In this document: piece by piece, positions 1 through 6,155 of the stretch | Layout: each line of letters starts with the position of its first letter | Numbering within the stretch: the stretch's first letter is position 1 | Source: Lachnospiraceae bacterium UBA3711 | GTDB taxonomy: Bacteria > Bacillota > Clostridia > Lachnospirales > Lachnospiraceae | Assembly: GCA_002371345.1 (NCBI GenBank) | Contig: DFHY01000094.1 | Coordinates: 18,692 to 25,016 of the forward strand | Reading direction: 5' to 3' | Length of the DNA: 6,325 nucleotides | The notes under the pieces: generated by a model | What the model saw: the letters and a program-made list of their open reading frames with translations, nothing else | Database searches by the model: none | What the model was told of the DNA's origin: nothing | Made by a program: the position numbers and the translations under genes

Positions 1-2151
1 GGCCTTCGGAATCTGACGGTGATCAAGGAAGCCGCGAGAATGGTTTCAGAGCGGGAGAAGGAGCTGGCAGCAAGATACGGACGCGGCAGCGATATCTGGG
101 AGCGGTGTCCGAAGGATGCGGACGGCAACCTGGACATCGACAGGATAGAGACCGATGACAGCCGTGTATTTGAGTACATTTCCACAGGAAAATGCGAGGG
201 AATCTTCCAGCTTGAGTCCGCAGGCATGAAGAGCTTCATGAAGGAGCTTAAGCCCGGAAGTCTCGAAGACATTATCGCGGGCATCGCGCTGTACCGTCCG
301 GGTCCGATGAGCTTTATTCCGATGTATATCCGGGGCAAGGAAAATGCGTCAGCGATAACCTACGACACGCCGCTGCTTGAGCCGATCCTGAAGACCACCT
401 ACGGGTGTATCGTATATCAGGAGCAGGTCATGCAGATCGTCCGCGACCTGGGCGGATATTCATATGGACGAAGCGACCTGGTCCGAAGGGCGATGTCAAA
501 GAAGAAAGCCGACGTTATGGCGAAGGAGCGCAGGAACTTTGTCAGCGGCAATGCGGACGAGGGTGTTCCTGGCTGCGTATCACGCGGCATCGATGAGGCG
601 ACAGCGAACCGCATCTTCGACAACATGATGAGCTTCGCGGAGTACGCGTTCAACAAAGCCCACTCCACATCATACGCCGTGGTCACCTATCAGACAGCAT
701 GGCTGAAGTATTACTATCCGGTCGAGTTCATGGCAGCCCTTATGACTTCGGTGATAGACAACCCGGGGAAGGTTGCGGAGTACATCATGTCGAGCCGGGC
801 GATGGGCATCGGCATACTCCCTCCGGATATAAATGAAAGTGAGGAAGGCTTCAGCGTAACAGCCGCCCGCAAAGAGCCCGCAGCCGGCGGAGAAGCCGCC
901 GGCAGAGCTGCCTCTTCTGATACATCACATGCGGAATCCGGCAGCGAAGCTGCCCCGGATGAAGATGCGCGAACAGGCGGTTCAGCTGCCCCGGATGAAG
1001 ATGGGCCGGACGGCGGACAGAAGCTTCAGATCCGGTATGCACTCGGGGCTATTAAGAGCATAGGCCATCCGGTGATTGACGCAATACTCGAGAACAGAAG
1101 CAGAGAGGGACGGTTTTCGGACCTCAACGCATTTGCGCACAGAGTTTCAGCGGATGTGAATAAGAAGGCGGCCGAGAACTTCATAAAATCAGGCGCATTT
1201 GACTGCCTGAACGCCTCGCGCAGGCAGATGATGCTGGTCTATGACCAGATATGGGAGTCGGCCGCTCGCGAGCGTAAGTCACAGATCACAGGGCAGATGT
1301 CGCTGTTCGACTACTTCGGCGCAGGAGACAGCGGACCCGGCAGGGGCATAGCCATGCCTGATGTGCCGGAATTCGACAAAGAACAGCTGCTTGCATTTGA
1401 GAAGGAAGTGCTCGGGATCTACGCGAGCGGACATCCTCTCGAGCAGTATGAAGCTCTGTGGAGGAAGAACATCACCGCGCTCTCCAATGACTTTCAGATA
1501 AATGACGAGACGGGCCAGGCTGACCGCCTGATCGACAAGTCGGTGAAAAAGATAGGCGGTATCGTAGAGTCGGTGACGATAAAATACACCAAAAACAGCC
1601 AGACTATGGCGTTCCTGCAGGTGGAGGACCTGGTAGGGTCAGTGGAGGTCCTGGTATTCCCGCGCGTATATGAGAGATACCGGGCATGCTGCAATAAAGA
1701 CGAGAGAATCTTCGTCAGCGGAAGAGTGTCCCTGGAGGACAACAAGAACGCAAAGCTTCTCGCGGACAAGCTGTGCCGCTTCAAGGATGTGCCCCAGGAT
1801 CTGTGGCTGAGATTTCCGACTATGGACGCATACCTCGAGGGTGAGAAGAGACTTATGGACATACTTGAGCTGGGACGGAGTTCGCAATATGCTTCAGACG
1901 TACCTTCTGCGCCGCAATACGGAACATCCGGGATGCAGTCAGGAGGACAGCCTGCTGACACTGACATGGGAGACGGGATATCTCAGACACCGCCTGCGGG
2001 CAGGATTGCGGTATATGTCGCGAATCCCAGATCGGTCAAGGATCTCAGGTTCCCTGTAAAGATGTATCTGCCCGCGCCGATGATTGCGGAGCTTGAGAAC
2101 TCCTTCGGAGAAGAGAATGTGTCACTTGTACCCGGAAGGGCGCCGCTGTGA
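1..2151 (+). CDS. dnaE: DNA polymerase III subunit alpha (DnaE), C-terminal part
   Basis: This is the replicative/lesion-type C-family DNA polymerase, which adds deoxynucleotides to a primer at the replication fork. The reading frame is open from base 1 (GLRNLTVIKEA), so the 5' part, including the PHP domain and the PDxDxD catalytic pair, lies outside the window; the GTG at 19 is internal. Of the 716 visible codons, 52-85 hold the palm/fingers signature DDSRVFEYIS...GIFQLESAGM and about 97-103 hold YRPGPM. QEQVMQI and FNKAHSTSYA follow. A helix-hairpin-helix segment (VNKKAAENFIKSGAFD) and a likely internal beta-clamp-binding motif, QMSLF (codons 432-436), come next. An OB fold starting at GGIVESVTIKY and a C-terminal domain complete it. 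Two low-complexity insertions (862-1020 and 1876-2001) interrupt otherwise standard sequence. It ends in TGA, followed by a hairpin-rich gap. Family assignment is secure; dnaE rather than polC follows from the domain order. Confidence 0.96.
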   Translation, partial: GLRNLTVIKEAARMVSEREKELAARYGRGSDIWERCPKDADGNLDIDRIETDDSRVFEYISTGKCEGIFQLESAGMKSFMKELKPGSLEDIIAGIALYRPGPMSFIPMYIRGKENASAITYDTPLLEPILKTTYGCIVYQEQVMQIVRDLGGYSYGRSDLVRRAMSKKKADVMAKERRNFVSGNADEGVPGCVSRGIDEATANRIFDNMMSFAEYAFNKAHSTSYAVVTYQTAWLKYYYPVEFMAALMTSVIDNPGKVAEYIMSSRAMGIGILPPDINESEEGFSVTAARKEPAAGGEAAGRAASSDTSHAESGSEAAPDEDARTGGSAAPDEDGPDGGQKLQIRYALGAIKSIGHPVIDAILENRSREGRFSDLNAFAHRVSADVNKKAAENFIKSGAFDCLNASRRQMMLVYDQIWESAARERKSQITGQMSLFDYFGAGDSGPGRGIAMPDVPEFDKEQLLAFEKEVLGIYASGHPLEQYEALWRKNITALSNDFQINDETGQADRLIDKSVKKIGGIVESVTIKYTKNSQTMAFLQVEDLVGSVEVLVFPRVYERYRACCNKDERIFVSGRVSLEDNKNAKLLADKLCRFKDVPQDLWLRFPTMDAYLEGEKRLMDILELGRSSQYASDVPSAPQYGTSGMQSGGQPADTDMGDGISQTPPAGRIAVYVANPRSVKDLRFPVKMYLPAPMIAELENSFGEENVSLVPGRAPL
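862..1020 (+). repeat. Low-complexity insertion in dnaE with 36-bp tandem repeat
   Basis: About 53 codons rich in Ala, Gly, Glu, Asp and Ser separate INESEEGFSV from IRYALGAIKSIG, which are nearly adjacent in ordinary DnaE proteins (from remembered family sequence). The segment contains two 36-bp units, 948-983 and 984-1019, whose first 20 bases are identical and encode AAPDED. A perfect 8-bp inverted repeat, GCCGGCGG at 883-890 with CCGCCGGC at 896-903, lies just upstream. The reading frame stays open, so this is probably a disordered surface loop that grew by slippage or duplication. Its edges are approximate. Confidence 0.75.
1876..2001 (+). other. Second low-complexity insertion in the DnaE C-terminal domain
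   Basis: About 42 codons rich in Ser, Gly, Gln, Asp and Pro (RSSQYASDVPSAPQYG and on) lie between LMDILELG and RIAVYVANPRSVKDLRFP. Many clostridial DnaE proteins have only a short loop here (remembered, not aligned). Its composition suggests a disordered linker in the domain after the OB fold. It shares no obvious sequence with the insertion at 862-1020. Boundaries are approximate. Confidence 0.6.
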
Positions 2152-2172
2152 CACAGTGCCCGAGGAGCGCGG

Positions 2173-2207
2173 GGCGCTGAGCGTCCAGTGGACGCTCGTT
2201 TAGCGCC
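2173..2207 (+). repeat. Strong GC-rich hairpin 21 bases after the dnaE stop
   Basis: GGCGCT (2173-2178) pairs with AGCGCC (2202-2207), and GAGCGTCC (2179-2186) pairs with GGACGCTC (2190-2197). The loop is AGT and there is a four-base bulge, GTTT, at 2198-2201. All 14 base pairs are perfect. A purine-rich tail follows, carrying CGAAGCG twice (2211-2217 and 2239-2245). The arrangement resembles a dispersed palindromic element. It could also slow or stop transcription after dnaE, but no proper U-run follows it, so I do not call it a terminator. Confidence 0.7.
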
Positions 2208-2259
2208 GACCGAAGCGGAGCGGAGACTTGTGAGGTAACGAAGCGATCCGTGCATCATA

Positions 2260-2290
2260 GTTGGGGGCAAAAGATACTTTTGACACCAAC
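2260..2290 (+). repeat. Hairpin just upstream of the GTPase-nuclease ribosome binding site
   Basis: GTTGGGGGCAAAAG (2260-2273) pairs with CTTTTGACACCAAC (2277-2290) across an ATA loop. Twelve of 14 positions pair; the two exceptions are G-A oppositions. The stem ends 12 bases before the Shine-Dalgarno sequence. Each arm differs by one base from GTTGGGGTCAAAAG, which occurs once more at 5135-5148 in the next intergenic gap. It therefore looks like a recurring element, either a mobile palindrome or a regulatory RNA/protein site. There is no U-run after it, which argues against an intrinsic terminator. Confidence 0.65.
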
Positions 2291-2302
2291 ATCCTGATAT
2301 GT

Positions 2303-2309
2303 GAGAAGG
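2303..2309 (+). promoter_or_regulatory. Ribosome binding site fixing the start at 2316
   Basis: GAGAAGG lies six bases before ATG 2316, an ideal Shine-Dalgarno spacing. The alternative in-frame GTG at 2301 overlaps this site and has no Shine-Dalgarno sequence of its own. Starting at 2316 also places the first beta strand (TINLAILA) right at the N-terminus, as in EF-G/TetM proteins. Confidence 0.8.
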
Positions 2310-2315
2310 TGCGAT

Positions 2316-5081
2316 ATGCAGAACAATACCATCAATCTGGCTATACTTGCCGCTGTGGACGCCGGAAAGACGACACTGTCTGAGAGCCTGCTCTACCTGA
2401 CAGGGGCTATCCGCAAGGCCGGAAGAGTGGATCACGGGGATGCTTTCCTTGATACTCATGAACTGGAAAAGAGCCGCGGCATCACGATCTTTTCGAAAAT
2501 GGCCCGCATGGAGACCGGCGGCGTAAATATTACTCTGCTTGATACGCCGGGGCACGTAGACTTTACCGCCGAGACGGAGCGCACTCTTATGGTCGCGGAC
2601 GTGGCGCTGCTTCTTGTCAGCGCGGCGGACGGAGTGACAGGACATACACTGGAGCTTTGGAAGCTGCTTGAGCGCTATCATCTGCCGACGGTCATTTTCG
2701 TCAACAAAATGGATCAGACAGGGGCGGACAGCGGGCGGGCTGTCGAAGACCTGTGCAGGAATCTCGACGAGCGGTGCATCCGGTTTGACGCGTGGACAAG
2801 AGCCCGGGAGCGGAGGGGGGAAAAGAGCGGCGGCAAGACCGGACAGACATCAAAGGATGAACTCATGGATGAAGCGCTTGCCGGCCTCTATGATCAGGCC
2901 GCAATGTGCGATGAGAACGCTATGGAGGAGTTCCTTGAGACCGGAAGCATCAGCGATGAACGGATAGCGGATCTGGTCGGAAATCGCAGCCTGTTTCCGT
3001 GCTTCTTCGGATCCGCGCTGAAGATGGAGGGCGTACAGGAGCTTCTGGAAGCTCTGGCCGGCCTTCTGAAGCCGGTACAGTATCCGGATGAATTCGGCGC
3101 GAGAGTCTACAAGATCTCCCGTGATGAAAAGGGCGCAAGACTCACATGGATGAAGATAACAGGCGGAGAACTCAGGGTGCGCTCACAGATTACAGAGAGC
3201 GGGAAGATCACCCAGATACGCCTGTACTCGGGAGCACGGTATACTGCCGCTGACAAGGCATGTGCAGGAGATATTGCCGCGGTGTGCGGCCTGCCGGACT
3301 CAGAGTGCGGCAGTACATATGGAAGCGCGGAGCCGGACGCGGGAGCCGTGACTCAAAGCGTCCTGTCATATGATCTGATATGGCCTGAATCTATCGACCG
3401 CCTGCAGATGTACGGCAGGCTGAAGGAACTGTCAGAGGAGATTCCTGAGATCGATCCGCAGCTTGGAGAGAGGGACGGGACTATACACGTCCGGGTGATG
3501 GGAGAGGTGCAGACTCAGATCCTGCAGGCGCTTGTGCAGGAGAGATACGGCACGGCGATATCATTTGGCGAAGGCAGGGTTGTGTACAGAGAGACTATTG
3601 CCTCCTCCGCAGAGGGAGTAGGACACTTCGAGCCACTCAGACACTACGCTGAGACGCACCTGTATCTGGAGCCGGGAGAGCGCGGAAGCGGTATGGTATA
3701 TGACAGCGAATGCCCGACCGATATACTGGCGAAGCACTGGCAGCACCAGATCCTGAACGCGCTTAGGCCGCGCCGCCATGCGGGCGTACTGACCGGAAGC
3801 GAGCTAACTGATGTGAAGGTCACTCTGGTACTGGGAAGAGCGCATCTGAAACACACTGTGGGAGGAGACTTCAGGCAGGCCTCCGTCAGAGCGCTCAGGC
3901 AGGGGCTTATGAAGTGCGAAAATGTGCTTCTCGAGCCATGGTATGACTTTGAACTCGATATCCCGGCCCAGCTGGTCGGCAGAGCGCTCATGGACATTGA
4001 CAGCTTCTCCGGGCATGCCGACGCCCCGATGATCGAGGGCGAGTACGCGCACCTGACGGGATACGCGCCGGTCTCATGCATGCGCAACTACCAGGCGGAC
4101 GTGAGGGCATACTCATCCGGACGCGGCTCCCTGAGCCTTAAGATCCGCGGCTATGAGCCGTGCCACAACGCAGAGGAGGTCATCGAAGAGTTCGGATACG
4201 ATCCGGCCGGAGACCTCAGGAACCCGATAAGCTCAGTATTCTGCGCCCACGGAGCAGGGTATGAGGTGCCTTGGGATGAAGTCGACAAGGCAGCGCATTT
4301 ACCTCTGATAAATGACCGCGGCGCGGACGGAATGCTATGGAACTATAATGACTCGGAAGCCACTGACTCGCAGACTGACGTGCCGGCGCAGGAGGCTGAA
4401 GACGGCTGGGAGAAGGGCTACGAAGAATACAGAAGGCATGAGGCCGCGTCGGAGGAGCTGAAGCAGATCTTCGAGAGGACATACGGAAAGATAGAGCGCA
4501 GGGACCTCGGCGGAGCGAAAGAGACCTTCTACGGAGGCGGCAGGCACGGACCGTCCGGTCTTCACAAGCCCAGAAAGACAGTACGGAGGGATCCGATACT
4601 GATTGTAGACGGATACAACATAATCTTCGCGTGGAAGGAGCTCAGGGAGCTGGCCGAGAGGGATATGAACGCGGCAAGGACCAGGCTGGCGGAGATCCTG
4701 AGCAACTATCAGGGGTTCCGCAGGATTCCTGTCATTCTGGTTTTTGACGCTTACCGCGTGAGCGGCCAGGACGAGCACACAGAGTATTATCACGATGTCG
4801 CCATCGTGTTTACTAAAGAAGCGGAGACTGCCGACCGCTATATAGAGAGAGCGGTGCACCGCATGGCGTCGGAATTCGACATAACAGTCGCCACAAGCGA
4901 CGGGGCCGAACAGGCGATTATCTGGGGTGCCGGGGCGAGGAGGCTGTCCGCACGTGAGCTTGAGGAAGAGATCGAGCTGACGAGGCGCGAGATCAGGGAG
5001 GAATACCTGGATAAGGAGAGCGGAGGCAGAAACCGGCCATTCGCGGGACTGATTCAGTCTTTGCCGCAGGAATTCAGGTAA
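2316..5081 (+). CDS. TetM/EF-G-like translational GTPase fused to a Rae1/YacP-like NYN endoribonuclease
   Basis: A 921-residue, two-part protein likely to act on ribosomes in the cytoplasm. Residues 1-255 are the GTPase: P-loop AAVDAGKT (12-19), switch I RGITI (54-58), DTPGH (76-80), NKMD (130-133) and GSALK (232-236). Domains II to V follow to about 660: MGEVQTQILQALVQERYG in III, GVGHFEPLRHYAE starting IV at 434, LEPWYDFELDIP opening V at 539. SVFCAHGAG (640-648) lies near the end of V. A charged linker includes EELKQIFERTYG (713-724). Residues about 759-905 match YacP/Rae1, with acidic residues D765 (VDGYN), D811 (FDAY), D840 (ETAD) and D862 (ATSD). Rae1 is known to cleave mRNA in the ribosomal A site. 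The domain IV tip, SPV in TetM, reads LKH here, so tetracycline resistance is unlikely. Fusion identity is well supported; ribosome rescue is inference. Confidence 0.93.
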   Translation: MQNNTINLAILAAVDAGKTTLSESLLYLTGAIRKAGRVDHGDAFLDTHELEKSRGITIFSKMARMETGGVNITLLDTPGHVDFTAETERTLMVADVALLLVSAADGVTGHTLELWKLLERYHLPTVIFVNKMDQTGADSGRAVEDLCRNLDERCIRFDAWTRARERRGEKSGGKTGQTSKDELMDEALAGLYDQAAMCDENAMEEFLETGSISDERIADLVGNRSLFPCFFGSALKMEGVQELLEALAGLLKPVQYPDEFGARVYKISRDEKGARLTWMKITGGELRVRSQITESGKITQIRLYSGARYTAADKACAGDIAAVCGLPDSECGSTYGSAEPDAGAVTQSVLSYDLIWPESIDRLQMYGRLKELSEEIPEIDPQLGERDGTIHVRVMGEVQTQILQALVQERYGTAISFGEGRVVYRETIASSAEGVGHFEPLRHYAETHLYLEPGERGSGMVYDSECPTDILAKHWQHQILNALRPRRHAGVLTGSELTDVKVTLVLGRAHLKHTVGGDFRQASVRALRQGLMKCENVLLEPWYDFELDIPAQLVGRALMDIDSFSGHADAPMIEGEYAHLTGYAPVSCMRNYQADVRAYSSGRGSLSLKIRGYEPCHNAEEVIEEFGYDPAGDLRNPISSVFCAHGAGYEVPWDEVDKAAHLPLINDRGADGMLWNYNDSEATDSQTDVPAQEAEDGWEKGYEEYRRHEAASEELKQIFERTYGKIERRDLGGAKETFYGGGRHGPSGLHKPRKTVRRDPILIVDGYNIIFAWKELRELAERDMNAARTRLAEILSNYQGFRRIPVILVFDAYRVSGQDEHTEYYHDVAIVFTKEAETADRYIERAVHRMASEFDITVATSDGAEQAIIWGAGARRLSARELEEEIELTRREIREEYLDKESGGRNRPFAGLIQSLPQEFR
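4590..5030 (+). other. Rae1/YacP-type NYN nuclease domain within the fusion
   Basis: This is the C-terminal domain of the preceding protein, marked separately because it is a complete nuclease fold. It opens with ILIVDGYNIIFAW and continues through VILVFDAY, VAIVFTKEAETADRYIE, ITVATSDGAEQ and GARRLSARELEEEIE, in the same order as Bacillus YacP/Rae1. D765 and D840 are 75 residues apart, against 74 between D7 and D81 of Rae1 as I recall its sequence; those two are the catalytic residues I remember. All the acidic positions are kept, so an active enzyme is expected. Confidence 0.88.
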
Positions 5082-5100
5082 CTCCCTGGAAACACTGACT

Positions 5101-5128
5101 TTCACAAAAACAACCTGCGTGGTAATAT
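5101..5128 (+). promoter_or_regulatory. Candidate housekeeping promoter for the yhaM-like gene
   Basis: TTCACA (5101-5106, five of six to TTGACA) is followed after 16 bases by TAATAT (5123-5128, four of six to TATAAT) in a locally AT-rich patch unlike the GC-rich genes. Transcription would begin near 5135, at the GTTGGGGTCAAAAG motif. It lies in the 108-base gap before the exoribonuclease gene and would let that gene and the methyltransferase be expressed apart from the upstream fusion. The call is based on eye matching only. Confidence 0.45.
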
Positions 5129-5157
5129 AGATGTGTTGGGGTCAAAAGCGTTGTTTT
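5107..5157 (+). repeat. Inverted repeat enclosing a third copy of the GTTGGGGTCAAAAG motif
   Basis: AAAACAAC (5107-5114) is the exact reverse complement of GTTGTTTT (5150-5157), separated by 35 bases. Inside lies GTTGGGGTCAAAAG (5135-5148), one base different from each arm of the hairpin at 2260-2290. Here the motif has no matching second arm. The repeat overlaps the candidate promoter, so it could be an operator or a leader RNA structure, or chance in an AT-rich patch. The motif match is firm; the function is unknown. Confidence 0.45.
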
Positions 5158-5175
5158 CGGCGGATACCGGCGATT

Positions 5176-5183
5176 AGGAAGGA
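5176..5183 (+). promoter_or_regulatory. Ribosome binding site fixing the yhaM-like start at 5190
   Basis: AGGAAGGA ends six bases before ATG 5190. The in-frame TTG at 5184 directly abuts this site and is too close to be used, so the protein starts MKLIETLREGD. Confidence 0.85.
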
Positions 5184-5189
5184 TTGAAC

Positions 5190-6140
5190 ATGAAACTGAT
5201 AGAGACACTGCGTGAGGGGGATCATGTAGGAGACGTCTACCTGTGCAAGATGCGTCAGCAGGCAACATCCAAGGCGGGGAAGGAATACGAGAATGTGACG
5301 CTGCAGGACCGCAGCGGTTCCATTGACTGCAAGATATGGGATCCGAATTCCACCGGGATAGAAGAGTTTGCTCCGTTTGACTATATTTATGTCGTGGGAG
5401 ATGTGACAAGCTTCCAGAATAACCTGCAGCTCAATATCAAGAGAGTCAGGGTAGCCAGACCAGGCGAATACAGCCCTGAGGACTACCTTCCGGTCAGCGC
5501 GAACGATACCGTCTCGATGTACGGAGAGCTTAAGGAGATCCTTGGCAGGGTAAAGAACCAGTGGCTCAGGGCGCTGATAGACAAGTACTTCAACGATCCT
5601 GCCTTCGAGGATGCTTTCTGCAAGCATTCCGCGGCGAAGACGGTTCATCACAGCTTCGTAGGAGGTCTGTGCGAGCATACACTCGGAGTTGTGAAGATGT
5701 GTGAATTCTTCTGCGGGATGTACCCGTATCTGAATCATGACCTTCTGATTACTGCGGCGGCGTTTCATGATGTCGGGAAGCTGAAGGAGATATCAAACTT
5801 CCCCGCAAATGACTATACGGATGACGGTCAGCTGCTCGGCCATATAGTTATGGGCAGTGAACTGATAGGCTCGGCGTGCAGGAGAATTCCGGGATTCCCG
5901 CACCGTCTTCTGAGCGAGCTTCAGCACTGCATACTGGCTCACCATGGAGAGTATGAGTATGGAAGCCCGAAGAAGCCGGCTTTGGCTGAGGCGATGGCGC
6001 TGAACCTTGCGGACAATGCTGACGCGAAGCTTGAGACCATGAAGGAGATCCTCGCGGCGGCGAAGAACCGCGGAAGCGACGAATGGCTCGGCTTCAACAG
6101 ACTGATGGAGTCCAACCTGAGAAAGACCGGAGAGTGGTAG
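5190..6140 (+). CDS. yhaM: YhaM-like 3'-5' exoribonuclease (OB fold plus HD domain)
   Basis: YhaM enzymes are cytoplasmic, metal-dependent 3'-5' exonucleases that trim RNA (and single-stranded DNA in vitro). The 316-residue product matches the family length (about 314). Residues 10-95 form an OB-type nucleic-acid-binding fold, seen in EYENVTLQDRSGSIDCKIWD and the following strands. The rest is an HD-type metal phosphohydrolase domain: HHSFVGGLCEHTLGV (H153, H154, H163), the central FHDVGKL (H193, D194), and LAHHGEYEYGSP (H251, H252). NLADNADAKLE near residue 275 supplies the final metal-ligand Asp typical of HD enzymes. All key residues are intact. It is preceded by a 108-base gap with a possible promoter and followed after 15 bases by a methyltransferase gene, with which it probably forms an operon. 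Placed next to a Rae1-like endonuclease, it could degrade the cut mRNA fragment; that link is inference. Confidence 0.95.
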   Translation: MKLIETLREGDHVGDVYLCKMRQQATSKAGKEYENVTLQDRSGSIDCKIWDPNSTGIEEFAPFDYIYVVGDVTSFQNNLQLNIKRVRVARPGEYSPEDYLPVSANDTVSMYGELKEILGRVKNQWLRALIDKYFNDPAFEDAFCKHSAAKTVHHSFVGGLCEHTLGVVKMCEFFCGMYPYLNHDLLITAAAFHDVGKLKEISNFPANDYTDDGQLLGHIVMGSELIGSACRRIPGFPHRLLSELQHCILAHHGEYEYGSPKKPALAEAMALNLADNADAKLETMKEILAAAKNRGSDEWLGFNRLMESNLRKTGEW

Positions 6141-6155
6141 GAGAGAGAATACACA

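Noticed and set aside
19..21. GTG start for the polymerase gene
   Set aside because: The frame is open to base 1 with recognisable DnaE sequence before it, so the gene is truncated by the window edge.
2173..2207. Intrinsic terminator after dnaE
   Set aside because: The stem is strong, but only GTTT follows the inner stem and a purine-rich stretch follows the full one, so there is no U-run.
2228..2258. Promoter TTGTGA...CATCAT before the GTPase-nuclease gene
   Set aside because: The spacer is 19 bases and the -10 match is weak (four of six), too poor to list.
2301..2303. GTG start for the GTPase-nuclease gene
   Set aside because: It overlaps the Shine-Dalgarno sequence that serves ATG 2316 and lacks its own.
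1983..2681. 232-codon minus-strand open frame spanning the dnaE end, the gap and the GTPase start
   Set aside because: It crosses two hairpins and overlaps two real genes, and its translation shows no family resemblance.
2316..5081. Calling the gene a tetracycline resistance determinant
   Set aside because: The TetM loop tip is replaced, a nuclease is fused on, and no mobile-element context is present.
4335..5105. 256-codon open frame on the minus strand
   Set aside because: It lies wholly opposite the strongly supported NYN part of the fusion gene, has no recognisable domain, and is explained by codon bias in GC-rich DNA.
5184..5186. TTG start for the yhaM-like gene
   Set aside because: It abuts the ribosome binding site directly; ATG 5190 has correct spacing.
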